Assembly: GCA_013138975.1 (NCBI GenBank)
Contig: WTBR01000137.1
Coordinates: 1 to 52,182, forward strand
From: Bacteroidales bacterium
Lineage (GTDB): Bacteria > Bacteroidota > Bacteroidia > Bacteroidales > UBA12077
Direction of reading: 5' to 3'
DNA: 52,182 nt
Position numbers and translations under genes: made by a program. The notes below the pieces were generated by a model that saw nothing but the letters and a program-made list of their open reading frames with translations, was not told the DNA's origin and searched no databases. Each line of letters starts with the position of its first letter. The first letter of the stretch is position 1. Shown here in pieces: positions 1 through 9,065 of the stretch.

Positions 1-830
1 ACTTCCTTAGTATCATTTTTATAAACGAATGCAACAATACTAGAGTTTTCTATCACCCAATCCTGATTTATAATATAATTATAAGTTTTGCTTTTAACAT
101 CGCTTGGATTGATTTGACCATTTAAAATTTGGTCTCCCCACGTTCCGTTTACTGCATCTCTTAATACATGATTATGAGAGTAAAACTCAATATCTTGTTC
201 TCCATCGGGAAGAGAATAATCTTTTTGCCATGATACAACAGAATCTTCCAGGAAATAAATAGAAAGCATTAAATTATCATTCATAGCTTCAATAAATACA
301 AGATCTACATTTACTTCTAATTCACGAGAATCAATAATGGTAATCGTGTTAATATTAATATCCAGTACTGGTTTCTCCAAAAGCATTTCAGCTACCACTA
401 CCGGCCAGTTTTCAGGAATTTGAGTTAAGTCATTTTCAATTTTTTTCCTGTTTATCATTCCATTGGGTACACCAGAGCTACTCGCTTCAAAATAAGTATC
501 AATTTCGTCTCCATCTTCTGTTCGGTATTCGTAGGTATACTTTTCTCCATAAGTTGAAACTTCTGCAAAAAATCCCGCATGAATTGCCACGGGAATAACA
601 TGATCGCAATATAATTCCTTTAGGGTTTCTAACATTTCAACACCTTCAGGACAATTTCCACATTCATGCCCGGTAAATTCCTCAATTAATATTTGTTTTA
701 TAGGAATAGATAAACTTACATCTCCACATTGTCCATTATATTCAATAAAGGGTTCCTCTATTTCATCACAAGCGAGAAAAGCTAAAATGATGATACCTAG
801 AAATAATATTATTTTATTAAATGTCCTCAT
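1..830 (-). CDS. Omp28-related outer-membrane lipoprotein (partial, C-terminus beyond the window)
   Basis: The reading frame begins with ATG at 828-830 and runs off the left edge without a stop, giving about 276 residues. The N-terminus is a lipoprotein signal peptide ending in LAFLAC, so Cys is the probable lipidation site. Next comes a thioredoxin-like stretch IEEFTGHECGNCPEG, whose CxxC resembles the Omp28 family (Omp28 of Porphyromonas) rather than a standard WCxxC thioredoxin, followed by a VPNGMINR segment that corresponds to the cis-Pro loop region. It starts 10 bases after the stop of the DUF6029 gene, so it is the third gene of a tlpA-like/DUF6029/omp28 operon. The family role is poorly defined (surface-exposed lipoprotein). 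The call is family-level only. Confidence 0.82.
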   Translation of the reverse strand, partial: MRTFNKIILFLGIIILAFLACDEIEEPFIEYNGQCGDVSLSIPIKQILIEEFTGHECGNCPEGVEMLETLKELYCDHVIPVAIHAGFFAEVSTYGEKYTYEYRTEDGDEIDTYFEASSSGVPNGMINRKKIENDLTQIPENWPVVVAEMLLEKPVLDININTITIIDSRELEVNVDLVFIEAMNDNLMLSIYFLEDSVVSWQKDYSLPDGEQDIEFYSHNHVLRDAVNGTWGDQILNGQINPSDVKSKTYNYIINQDWVIENSSIVAFVYKNDTKE

Positions 831-840
831 ACTTTTTTAT

Positions 841-2466
841 TTAAAAACTACTTGTTATTGATATATTAAATCCACTCGATGCTGGCACATTTCTACAAAC
901 GCCACCGATACAAACAATACCTTCTCTTTGTCTACCGTAACCTAATTGGAACCTGTTTGCTCCTTTTTTATAACCCGCTGCCACATTAAAATAATGCAAT
1001 TTATCATCAGAATTACCGTAGTTATATTGATCAGATACATTAATAAACCATTTTGGTGCAATGGTATATTCCATTAAACCCATAGCCCAATCACCATTAT
1101 CCTGTTCAGTAAACAAAGCTTGTATTTCTACCCTTAATGAATGTCTGGGTTTAAATTTATAGCTTACATCGGCAATAGCCACGTTCGCATTAATAGTTCC
1201 ATATCCGGCAAGTCCCTGTACGACATCTTTATTATATATAATATTAAGATAGCTAATATCTGTTTTCCATTTACTATTTATTTTTTTATGAATTTTAACA
1301 TTTATATCCTGAAAATAGATTTCATCTCCAATAGCAAAATATTCCGATTCATATCCAGTACCATCAACTGTTGGTGTAGTTTTCAAACTATTTACTCTGG
1401 AAAAGTTAAGCGCTACATTTGTTCCGTATTTACCTCCTAGTGTAGATCCTCTAGCAAAATTCTTTGTTATTTCTCCATGAAAGCCTATTTCCCCATTTGG
1501 TTGTGTTGCATATGGATACATTGCCGCAAGCGAATATGTGTGATTGGTTGTAATAGCAGGAATAAAATTAATTTGCAAATTATTTAATGAAGCATTCCTG
1601 TCTGATCTAAAATTCATGTTATCTACACGTTTCATACTCAAATAAATCCCTAAACCTTTTTGTGAGTATGTTGCATTAATTAACAGGGCATCTCCGAATT
1701 TGATATTATATCCATTGTCTGCCGATGGATCAGGATATTTATAGGCATATTCTCCTGATAAATTAAATCCTCCATGTACTAATGAGGCTCTCCCGGCAAA
1801 GGATCCCACATTCTCAGGTAATTTAAATCTTGGATCTTCATCCTTTTGATATTTACTTACAAAACTACCACCCAGAATTACTTGTGTTTTATTTTCGCTT
1901 AATGCCGAAAAAATATCATTTATAAAAAACTCACCATCAACTCCTCGAACAATCCCAGGCCCTACATCAAAGTAAGATCGTTGCTTACCGGTAAATCCCT
2001 TTAAATAGACTCCTTTGTAAGGATTAAATTTTACTCTTAATCCATCGATTGCATTATCGTATCCCAACGATTTGTCCTCATAGGATCTAAATAATAATCC
2101 ATTGCCGAACTGTTCATAAAAGTTTCCAACTGTAATCGAAAGACCATCATTTTGATAGCTTATATATCTATACGGTACTCCCACTCCATCATATTGTTCA
2201 TCGTATCCGAGAAGTGCATTCATATATCCTTCGTATCGTAATCCTGCTGAAAAATCTCCCTTGGTAAAGGTAAAATTAGCATAGGTATTTAAACCCATTT
2301 TTTCAGGTGGAACGTCAGCGCCTATGGCAGAATCTTGCCTATATATTTGCGCATCGACCTGAAAATTCCCATGAATTTGCCCCTCGTTATTTTGAGCAAA
2401 CAATCCTGCATTAGTAAAAACTATTAAACAAATTACAAATAGTTTTTCCAATAAATTTCTTCTCAT
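841..2466 (-). CDS. DUF6029 family outer-membrane protein
   Basis: This 541-residue protein has a signal peptide (charged start MRRNLLEK, hydrophobic core, cleavage near FAQ). After it come many alternating aromatic/polar segments typical of an outer-membrane beta-barrel, ending in a strand with a terminal Phe (SITSSF). The conserved early block (GNFYEQFGNGLLFRSYEDKS) matches what I know as DUF6029, a Bacteroidota family often found beside TlpA-like thioredoxins and Omp28 proteins, as it is here. It starts one base after the thioredoxin-like gene's stop and ends 10 bases before the omp28 start, so the three are almost certainly co-transcribed. The function is unknown; a shared role in redox or export of surface proteins is inference from the neighbourhood. 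Confidence 0.8.
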   Translation of the reverse strand: MRRNLLEKLFVICLIVFTNAGLFAQNNEGQIHGNFQVDAQIYRQDSAIGADVPPEKMGLNTYANFTFTKGDFSAGLRYEGYMNALLGYDEQYDGVGVPYRYISYQNDGLSITVGNFYEQFGNGLLFRSYEDKSLGYDNAIDGLRVKFNPYKGVYLKGFTGKQRSYFDVGPGIVRGVDGEFFINDIFSALSENKTQVILGGSFVSKYQKDEDPRFKLPENVGSFAGRASLVHGGFNLSGEYAYKYPDPSADNGYNIKFGDALLINATYSQKGLGIYLSMKRVDNMNFRSDRNASLNNLQINFIPAITTNHTYSLAAMYPYATQPNGEIGFHGEITKNFARGSTLGGKYGTNVALNFSRVNSLKTTPTVDGTGYESEYFAIGDEIYFQDINVKIHKKINSKWKTDISYLNIIYNKDVVQGLAGYGTINANVAIADVSYKFKPRHSLRVEIQALFTEQDNGDWAMGLMEYTIAPKWFINVSDQYNYGNSDDKLHYFNVAAGYKKGANRFQLGYGRQREGIVCIGGVCRNVPASSGFNISITSSF

Positions 2467-2467
2467 A

Positions 2468-2959
2468 TTATTTCGAACTTTTTTCTTTAATTACATCGTA
2501 CAATTCATATTCATCTCCATCTGCATAGGAAGTATGTTGCCAGAGGATTTTACCATTTCCATCTAATAATAAAGTGTGTGGAACATTAATAACATTCATT
2601 GTTCTTTTAAAATCTTCATTTGGATCTAAATAAAACTCTATATCTTCCCATCCACGTCCATTAACAAATGGTGCGACTCTACTCATACTACGAGCATTAT
2701 CAATTGATATGGCATAAAGTTTTACTCCAGTTTCCTCAGCCCAATCAATAATATTTTCATTATAGGCATCAAGCTCTTTAATACAAGGTTTACACCAGGT
2801 AGCCCAAAAACTTAAAATTATTAATGATTCTCCATCAAATAAATCTTGTGTATTTACTATTTTATTTTCTAAACTTTTTATCTGGACATTGGGAATGTTT
2901 TGCGAAAATCCTGAATTAGAAACTAAAATTAAAAATATTGCGAGTAATAAATTTTTCAT
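2468..2959 (-). CDS. TlpA/ResA-like periplasmic thioredoxin
   Basis: This 163-residue protein starts with a signal peptide (MKNLLLAIFLILVSNSGFSQ) followed by a compact AhpC/TSA-thioredoxin fold. The active site is seen as FWATWCKPC (about residues 51-59), and the cis-Pro loop as NVPHTLLLDGNGKI near the end. It probably reduces or isomerises disulphides in the periplasm. Position first in an operon with DUF6029 and an Omp28 protein, both of which carry or accompany CxxC-like motifs, suggests that it serves those exported partners (inference). The length is short but complete for the family. The ATG at 2957-2959 directly precedes a good signal peptide. Confidence 0.87.
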   Translation of the reverse strand: MKNLLLAIFLILVSNSGFSQNIPNVQIKSLENKIVNTQDLFDGESLIILSFWATWCKPCIKELDAYNENIIDWAEETGVKLYAISIDNARSMSRVAPFVNGRGWEDIEFYLDPNEDFKRTMNVINVPHTLLLDGNGKILWQHTSYADGDEYELYDVIKEKSSK

Positions 2960-2976
2960 TGTTTATATATTTAAAA

Positions 2977-3110
2977 ATAAGGGTGTCCAAAAAGTAACCA
3001 AAATCATAAAACCACTTCGACGAACTCAGTGTGACAATCTGAACTACAATAATTTGTCATTTTTAGCTTGTCAAAATATGGGTGATCTAATTACTTTTTA
3101 AACTCCCTTA
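2977..3110. repeat. MITE-like element with 21-bp imperfect terminal inverted repeats
   Basis: The segment begins ATAAGGGTGTCCAAAAAGTAA (2977-2997, shown without its last base elsewhere) and ends with a near-complement at 3090-3110. By eye 18 of 21 positions pair. The interior holds a small hairpin with CACT and AGTG arms around 3013-3033. No open reading frame of its own is present. Size, ends and intergenic position fit a non-autonomous transposable remnant. No target-site duplication is evident to me. Confidence 0.5.
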
Positions 3111-3136
3111 TCATTATTAATTATTTCTTTACTGTA

Positions 3137-5848
3137 CTATCTTAATAACACGATCTTCTTTGAAATTCTGCTATTATTTATTTTCAAATTAAGGAAATAA
3201 ATACCATTGCTCATGTCTTCTGTATTTATTTCGATTAATTGTTTGCCAATATAACTTTCCTGTGTTTGTGTTTTTACTAACATACCAGTTTGATTATAGA
3301 TTTCTATCACTGATTTACCTGTTTCATCGGAAAAGTACGATAGATTTAATTCGTCCTTAAATGGATTCGGATAAATTTTTAAATCTATGCTTATCTCATT
3401 TTCATGAATACCTGATAATACTCCTGTAGTAAATGTAATACTTGTATCTTCAATTGCCATATTGTATTTATTTTCTACAAGCACTTCAATACTAACACAA
3501 TAAACTTGTTCTGCGCCTAAGGCTGCATCCGGATCAATTGTTATTGATTTATTAATACTATTAATTGATGCTGTAAATGGAACATCCTCTCCACTTTGAT
3601 CATTCTTTTTTAAACTTACTAACGAACTCGGATCTGTAATTGGATCGTCATTAAGTAATCGAACTTCCATACTAAATGTAATTCTGATATCCCCATCACG
3701 ACTTACATTAACAGCTTCGTTATCAGGAAAAGTATAAATTTCTACACTAGGATACTCTCCTGTAGTAAACGAAATATTTGTTTCTTCAATAGCATAATCA
3801 AATCTATTTTCTACTAACGCTCCTATATTAATATAATAGGTTTGCTGTGGATCTAGATAAGTGTCTGGAACAACAGAAATCATTGTATTGTCTTCATTTA
3901 CTCTAGCCGTAAAAGAAACATTTTCTCCACTCGAATTATCAAGCTTTATTGTTATCAAAGATGCAGGTTCGGTAATTGGATCATTATTTATTAATCGTAA
4001 AGGTTCGCTAAATGTTATTAAAATTGAATCTTCTACAATATCAATTGCTCCATTTTCAATACTAAATTCTACTGTTGGAATAGACATAGTTGTAAATATA
4101 GCGCTCTGTTCTTCAATTGCTAAATCATTATAATCTTCGACACTATTACTAAGTGCTACATAATAATCCTGCGTAATATCTAATACATTATCAGGAGTTA
4201 TTTCAATTTCTGTCTTTTCTTCATTAATACTTGCTGTAAAGCTAACATCTTCACCAGATGCATTGTTTTTCTTGAAAGTAATAAGAGAAGTAGGATCAAC
4301 TATTTCAGTGTTATCAATTAACCTAACTGACTCTTGAAAAGTTATAAAAATATCTGTGTCAAGTATTATATCTTTTTCTCCATCAAACGGACTTATTGAC
4401 ACAAATGGTGGAGTAATATTCGCTACAACTGAAGTCGCCATAAGGATATTTTTATTATTATCATCTTGTATAAATACAATAATTTCAAAATCTTTTATTA
4501 CGGCTATATCCAGTTCTTGAGATAATATAGTAGAAAATACATCTCCATACTTTGGTAATCCAATATCTACTCCCTCTAAACCAGAAATCATATATCGCAT
4601 AACATCAGGAAAAGATTTCTCTCCATTAACAAGAGTTCCAGGAGTAGATTCATATTCCATATCTTGTACTAATACTACATGAGCTTTAAGAGTACCCTCT
4701 TTAAACTCTGCTAAAGAAGTAATATCTAATTCAACTTTTATTTTAGAATCACTTACAAAAGCTGGTTCAATATTAATATCGAATAATCCAGGTCGTTCAT
4801 ACTCAGCAACTATCATTTCTGTCGTAACATTAACTGGTGATCCTTGAAATTTATTGCCACCTACAAGTGCATTAGGAACACCAGATACACTATAATAAGA
4901 TACACGAGCATTACCTTGACCCTTATCTAAATTAAATGTATACATTGGATCTATTCCAGGCCAAGAAGTGTGATAAGCTAAATGAGAAACCTTTTCCAAA
5001 TTCCCTGGTTCATTAATAAGGGCGTCTAGAATCGGATTCTGTGATACACAAGGCCCACATGATGCATTTGTAAAATGCTCAATTAAAACTAATCGTTGTG
5101 CGACATCATCCAGAACATATATTTCTAATTCCAAAATATCATTTTCAGGAACGTCATCTGCAACTCCGTTCGGATTTGACGTCCATACTTTTAATTCATA
5201 AAACACTAAAGAGTCTGCAGTATTCCATGGAGTAGCATGAGAGAAAGTATCTGTTTCATTAGAAGCAATATTTAAATCGTTAATTGTATATGTATTAATA
5301 GTTCCATTATCAACTGTCCAATTAACATCCACTGATGTAATAGTATTTACTCCATAATTTCTAATAATACCTTCAATTGGAATATCTCCGTATTCAACAT
5401 ATTTAGGAATCAATAATTCATCAAAAATCAAATTAGTATTTGGAGGAGGTACTGCAAAAAAAGTAGTTGTTTCACCACTACCGTAGTCACATCCTTGAGC
5501 ATAAACAAAGTCATAAGCTGAGACAGTATAATAACCATTGTCATCTCCAGCACAGATTCCATCATTAGACGAATCATTTATTCTAAAAACCAATTCTGCT
5601 CCTTCAGGGACACATACTGTTTGTTCATCAAGTTGTTCTGAACCATCAGGATAAGGTCCGCCCTTAATATATTCAGGGCTACCTTCAGGACCTGTTAATT
5701 CCCATGTCACCTCGGATCCCCAATCATCGGTTTGAACTACTATTGAGATTTCAATTTCACCAGAAGAACATTGTGAATACGTTCTAAAAGATGATGAAAA
5801 GGAGAAGAAAAAAAGCAAAAATATTAAGCCATGTAATAGTTTTTTCAT
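3137..5848 (-). CDS. Omp28-like secreted protein with three SbsA-type Ig-like domains and T9SS sorting domain
   Basis: This 903-residue exported protein has a signal peptide at residues 1-26. A beta-rich N-terminal region and a CARDB-like segment (about 140-245) precede an Omp28-type thioredoxin-like domain with EHFTNASCGPCVSQNP and SGVPNALVGG. Three tandem Big_5/SbsA-like modules of about 105 residues follow, each with the pattern ITF-x-x-x-(V/L)RL...DP(T/A/S)SL...GE(D/N)V(S/P)FTA...ITFTTG. The last 80 residues are a type A Por secretion tail (IYPNPF, then NGIYFLNLK and ending KKIVLLR), which sends the protein through T9SS to the cell surface. It lies upstream of the thioredoxin operon, separated by a MITE-like element. 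The function is unknown; a surface redox or adhesin role is speculative. Confidence 0.85.
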   Translation of the reverse strand: MKKLLHGLIFLLFFFSFSSSFRTYSQCSSGEIEISIVVQTDDWGSEVTWELTGPEGSPEYIKGGPYPDGSEQLDEQTVCVPEGAELVFRINDSSNDGICAGDDNGYYTVSAYDFVYAQGCDYGSGETTTFFAVPPPNTNLIFDELLIPKYVEYGDIPIEGIIRNYGVNTITSVDVNWTVDNGTINTYTINDLNIASNETDTFSHATPWNTADSLVFYELKVWTSNPNGVADDVPENDILELEIYVLDDVAQRLVLIEHFTNASCGPCVSQNPILDALINEPGNLEKVSHLAYHTSWPGIDPMYTFNLDKGQGNARVSYYSVSGVPNALVGGNKFQGSPVNVTTEMIVAEYERPGLFDINIEPAFVSDSKIKVELDITSLAEFKEGTLKAHVVLVQDMEYESTPGTLVNGEKSFPDVMRYMISGLEGVDIGLPKYGDVFSTILSQELDIAVIKDFEIIVFIQDDNNKNILMATSVVANITPPFVSISPFDGEKDIILDTDIFITFQESVRLIDNTEIVDPTSLITFKKNNASGEDVSFTASINEEKTEIEITPDNVLDITQDYYVALSNSVEDYNDLAIEEQSAIFTTMSIPTVEFSIENGAIDIVEDSILITFSEPLRLINNDPITEPASLITIKLDNSSGENVSFTARVNEDNTMISVVPDTYLDPQQTYYINIGALVENRFDYAIEETNISFTTGEYPSVEIYTFPDNEAVNVSRDGDIRITFSMEVRLLNDDPITDPSSLVSLKKNDQSGEDVPFTASINSINKSITIDPDAALGAEQVYCVSIEVLVENKYNMAIEDTSITFTTGVLSGIHENEISIDLKIYPNPFKDELNLSYFSDETGKSVIEIYNQTGMLVKTQTQESYIGKQLIEINTEDMSNGIYFLNLKINNSRISKKIVLLR

Positions 5849-6226
5849 AGGAAATAAGTTTAAGGTTAATGAATAATTAAATTTAGATTAACTAGCAATA
5901 TTAATTAAAATATCAATTCTTACAACAATTTTAGTATATAAACATAATAATATCTTAATATGTTTATAATTGTTTAATCGTATGTAATAATAATCTGAAC
6001 ATTTTCAGCTATTTCTTTTATTTTTATGATAGCTAAATTGATATTAGTTCTTTTAAAACATTGCATGTCAGTTAAATAAAATGTAACAGATTTTTATGTC
6101 CAAAAAGAAAATTAACATATCTATTATAATAATATAGAATTAATCTAATTAAAATAAATAGATCGTTATTTTAAGTTGATCTAACTTTTTTAAGTAATTT
6201 TAAATTTTGAAAACAAAATTTAAAAT
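5849..6226. other. Divergent intergenic region, AT-rich, with two inverted repeats
   Basis: These 378 bases separate a minus-strand T9SS cargo gene from a plus-strand barrel gene and presumably hold both promoters. No coding frame or RNA gene is visible. A 10-bp inverted repeat with arms TATAAACATA (5937-5946) and TATGTTTATA (5959-5968) could be an operator. A second one abuts the downstream start codon and is listed separately. I found no convincing TAnnTTTG promoter pair. Confidence 0.6.
6197..6226 (+). promoter_or_regulatory. Perfect 13-bp inverted repeat abutting the start codon
   Basis: Arms ATTTTAAATTTTG (6197-6209) and CAAAATTTAAAAT (6214-6226) are exact complements around an AAAA loop. 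The right arm ends at the base before the ATG at 6227. In RNA this AU-rich hairpin would occupy the ribosome-binding region, so it could modulate translation; as DNA it could be a protein-binding palindrome. It is an observation without known function. Confidence 0.55.
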
Positions 6227-6904
6227 ATGAAAAGAGCTCTTTTAATATTAATTATATTATTGACAAGTCAATTTGGATTTACACAAACCTTTGGTGGCGG
6301 TATTTTTGCCGGTCTATCCGCATCGCAGCTTGATGGTGATAATTGGGGTGGTTATCATAAAGCGGGTTTATCTTTCGGTATTTATACCAACGTGATGTTA
6401 AATAAATACATTGATGCTCAAATGGAATTAAAATATATTCAAAAAGGGAGTAGTTCAAATAGTGAAGAACTTGCTGTCTTTTATGTATCAAAATTGAATT
6501 ATATTGAACTTCCTATTTTTTTAAAATATAGATTTTTAAACAAATTTAGTGCAAACATTGGATTAGCATTAGGTTCCCTGCAAAAAGCGACTGAAGACAA
6601 AGGCGGTTATGGCGATGAACCAGCCTTTCCTGAATTTAACCAATTCGAATTTTCCGGTCTCGTTGGTGTAGAATACAAAATTCTTGAAAACTTATTATTT
6701 AATGTTCGATTTAATTATTCTATATTACCTGTAAGGGCTCACCCGGGAGATCAAACATATTTCCTAAATAAAGGCCAATACAACAATGTACTTACTTTTG
6801 CTGTTTACTTTCAATTAGCAAATCCAAACAATAATCCATATGCAAAAAGGGGAAAGAAAGATTGTGATTGCGATAACCGGCGCAAGCGGTTCAGTTTACG
6901 CTAA
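6227..6904 (+). CDS. PorT-family outer-membrane beta-barrel protein
   Basis: This 225-residue protein has a signal peptide (MKRALLILIILLTSQFGFTQ) and then an eight-strand-like barrel. It shows the family hallmarks GIFAGLSASQ at the start, YIELPIFLKYRF in the middle, and a final barrel strand LTFAVYFQL near residue 195. This fits the PorT/OMP_b-brl_2 family of small Bacteroidota barrels; a role in T9SS is known only for true PorT and cannot be assumed here. After the last strand comes an unusual charged tail (AKRGKKDCDCDNRRKRFSLR) that is encoded entirely within the overlap with the next gene, ubiX, which starts at 6840 in another frame. The tail is therefore probably a by-product of the overlap. 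Confidence 0.75.
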   Translation: MKRALLILIILLTSQFGFTQTFGGGIFAGLSASQLDGDNWGGYHKAGLSFGIYTNVMLNKYIDAQMELKYIQKGSSSNSEELAVFYVSKLNYIELPIFLKYRFLNKFSANIGLALGSLQKATEDKGGYGDEPAFPEFNQFEFSGLVGVEYKILENLLFNVRFNYSILPVRAHPGDQTYFLNKGQYNNVLTFAVYFQLANPNNNPYAKRGKKDCDCDNRRKRFSLR

Positions 6905-7409
6905 GTTATTACTTGACAAACTCATACAAATAAACGATCAGTTTTCTGAAATTGGCTTGGTATTTTCAAAAAATGCTAAAGAAATTTGGGAATATGAGCT
7001 TAATGATAAATCATTTAATGATTATCCCTTTAAACAATATGAACCTGATAATTTTTATGCTCCCTTCGCTTCTGGTTCTGCTAAATATGATACTATGATA
7101 ATTTGTCCATGTTCTATGGGAACACTTGGGCGAATAGCAAGTGGCGTTTCCGATGATTTAATTAGTCGTGCGGCAGACGTAATTTTAAAAGAGAAACAAA
7201 AGTTAATCATTGTTCCCCGAGAGCTACCATATAATTTAATCCACATTAAAAATATGGAAACAATTACTTTGGCTGGTGGACTAATTTGTCCGGCAACACC
7301 TTCGTTTTATTCTAAACCAAAAACAGTTGAGGAAGTTGTACTTACTGTTGTTAATAGAATTTTAGATTTAGCAGGTTTCGAAATCGACTCTAAAAGATGG
7401 GGAGATTAA
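6840..7409 (+). CDS. ubiX: UbiX-type flavin prenyltransferase
   Basis: This 189-residue flavoprotein makes prenylated FMN, the cofactor of UbiD-type decarboxylases. The evidence is the N-terminal FMN-binding loop VIAITGASGSVYAK, the block SDDLISRAADVILKE, the variant of the RETPL motif (VPRELPYNLIHIKNM), and the end block CPATPSFYSKPKTVEE. No ubiD is in the window, so the partner must be elsewhere. The ATG at 6840 gives six residues before the first beta strand; no later ATG is possible without losing the strand, so the 65-base overlap with the barrel gene seems real. A purine-rich stretch lies just inside the start. Co-transcription with the barrel gene is likely. Confidence 0.9.
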   Translation: MQKGERKIVIAITGASGSVYAKLLLDKLIQINDQFSEIGLVFSKNAKEIWEYELNDKSFNDYPFKQYEPDNFYAPFASGSAKYDTMIICPCSMGTLGRIASGVSDDLISRAADVILKEKQKLIIVPRELPYNLIHIKNMETITLAGGLICPATPSFYSKPKTVEEVVLTVVNRILDLAGFEIDSKRWGD

Positions 7410-7642
7410 TTTCTTAGTTGATATCATGATTACCTTCAAACAAGTTAATTCTTTCATTCAATAATAAACTAGAGCCTTTTGCCATTAGCTCTTAGCTTTT
7501 TAAATCACTTTTCTATAATGAAGTAACAGCTAATTTAAATCTAAACCAAAAGCTAACAACCAAAGGCTAAAAGCTTTCTTTCGTTATAGAAATATCTAAA
7601 CTACAATACATACCTTTAAAACAGGATTCAGCTTTAGCTCAT

Positions 7643-8335
7643 TTAGGCAACTGCCACAGCTGCAATACTTACTTTTGTGTTTTTAATATTTAATATTGTA
7701 TTTGCACAAGCCTCAAGCGTTGATCCTGTTGTAACAACATCGTCAACCAAAAGAATGTGTTTCCCTTTCAAGGTTTTTTCGTTTGTTATTGCAAAAATAT
7801 TTTCTACATTTTCCCATCTTTCAAATCTCGATTTTCTTGTTTGTGTTTCGGTAGCTACAGAACGAACAAGTGATTTAACGTCTATGGGTTTTAGCATCGT
7901 TTCAGAAAGTCCTTTTGCAATCCACTCACTTTGATTATATCCCCGTTTTCTTAGCTTGCTTATATGTAATGGAACTGGAATAATTAGATCAACCTGATTA
8001 AAAAAACTGTTTTTTAATTGATTGCCAAATGATTTTCCAAGAACATTGCCAATTTCTTTATTCCCATGATATTTAAACTTGTGCATCATTTTCTGATATT
8101 TGCCATCTTTATTAAAGTTAAAGAAACCTGTTGCATATTCAAGCTTTGTTCTACCCCAAAATAATTGCGAAACCGGGTTCTCAATATCTTTATGATAATA
8201 TGTTTTAGGCATATTATAAAGGCATTTTGTGCAAATCAAATCTTCTTGATTTACAAGATGCGAATTACAAACAATACATATATTAGGAAAAAAAAGATTA
8301 AAAAAATCATTCAAATCTTGAGCAAATAAATTCAT
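7643..8335 (-). CDS. comF: ComF family phosphoribosyltransferase-like protein
   Basis: This 230-residue protein has an N-terminal zinc-ribbon-like cysteine cluster (CIVCNSHLVN... CTKC) and a C-terminal type I phosphoribosyltransferase fold. The PRPP-binding motif is ILLVDDVVTTGSTLEAC near residues 196-211. The conserved middle block includes KYHGNKEIGNVLG and VPLHISKLRKRGYNQSE. Family members take part in natural transformation (ComF) or are annotated as amidophosphoribosyltransferase-like; the actual substrate is unknown. It lies 25 bases downstream of an HD-domain gene and both could be transcribed together. There is no sign of damage. The length is normal for the family. Confidence 0.88.
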   Translation of the reverse strand: MNLFAQDLNDFFNLFFPNICIVCNSHLVNQEDLICTKCLYNMPKTYYHKDIENPVSQLFWGRTKLEYATGFFNFNKDGKYQKMMHKFKYHGNKEIGNVLGKSFGNQLKNSFFNQVDLIIPVPLHISKLRKRGYNQSEWIAKGLSETMLKPIDVKSLVRSVATETQTRKSRFERWENVENIFAITNEKTLKGKHILLVDDVVTTGSTLEACANTILNIKNTKVSIAAVAVA

Positions 8336-8360
8336 ATACTTTCTTTCTCAGTCAACAATA

Positions 8361-9011
8361 CTATTTTAAACTATTCCATTCATCGTAAAATTGTTTTAAA
8401 AATACTTCCATATAATTGTGCCTTTCTAAAGCAATTTCTTTTGCTGTTTTTGTATTTATTCTGTCTTTTAAAAGCAATAATTTTTCATAAAAATGATTAA
8501 TGGTTGTTCCTTTTGAATTTTTATATTCCTCAAAACTATTATGCAATTTAGCATCTTCTTCCGGATTATGCATTTCGCTTCCGAACTTACCTCCAAATGC
8601 AAATGTTCTTGCAACTCCAATTGCTCCAATTGCATCTAAACGATCTGCGTCTTGCACAATTTTACCTTCAAGGGTTTTCATTTGATCTTTAACACCGGCA
8701 CCTTTATAAGAAACATTCTTTATTATGTAAATTATTTCTTCTATAATATCACTTGAGAGATCTATTTTTATTAACCAATCGCGAACAACCATAAGCCCTG
8801 CTTCTTCATTTTCATAAAACTTCCAATCGGCTACGTCATGAAGTAAAGCAGCCATCTCGATAATAAATAAATCCCCTTTTTCTTTTTCCTGAATTTTCTT
8901 AGATAAATTCCATACCCGGTAAATATGCCACCAGTCGTGTCCTGAGCTATCTCCTTCGAGTTTTGCTTTTACAAAATCAATAGTTTTATTTATGACTTGA
9001 TCTCTACTCAT
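8361..9011 (-). CDS. HD domain phosphohydrolase
   Basis: This 216-residue protein shows the HD superfamily metal site: GHDWWHIYRV near residue 24, the HD pair in AALLHDVADWKF, and a later Asp in QDADRLDAIGAIGVAR. This pattern matches the YedJ/PF01966 group of small metal-dependent phosphohydrolases with uncertain substrates (nucleotides or other phosphoesters). It starts at ATG 9009-9011, immediately after the terminator of the gene upstream, so it has its own promoter or is read through. It is followed by comF at 25 bases. Family assignment is firm and the specific reaction is not. Confidence 0.87.
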   Translation of the reverse strand: MSRDQVINKTIDFVKAKLEGDSSGHDWWHIYRVWNLSKKIQEKEKGDLFIIEMAALLHDVADWKFYENEEAGLMVVRDWLIKIDLSSDIIEEIIYIIKNVSYKGAGVKDQMKTLEGKIVQDADRLDAIGAIGVARTFAFGGKFGSEMHNPEEDAKLHNSFEEYKNSKGTTINHFYEKLLLLKDRINTKTAKEIALERHNYMEVFLKQFYDEWNSLK

Positions 9012-9020
9012 AATTATAAA

Positions 9021-9047
9021 TATAAAAAAACCCGCTAAAAGCGGGTT
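9021..9047 (-). terminator. Rho-independent terminator of the DUF2147 gene
   Basis: Arms AACCCGC (9029-9035) and GCGGGTT (9041-9047) surround a TAAAA loop. Read on the minus strand, the hairpin is followed by a run of seven T. It sits 18 bases past the stop of the DUF2147 gene and just before the HD gene start. Confidence 0.85.
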
Positions 9048-9065
9048 AATTTCTTTTTTACTATT

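Noticed and set aside
3861..4133. Plus-strand frame of 90 codons
   Set aside because: It is a shadow of the Ig-like repeats of the minus-strand gene.
7472..7590. Large stem-loop between ubiX and comF
   Set aside because: Two imperfect inverted pairs (GCTTTTAGCC-like and TTCTATAA-like) are interleaved, not nested, so they do not make one hairpin; they may be decayed repeat fragments.
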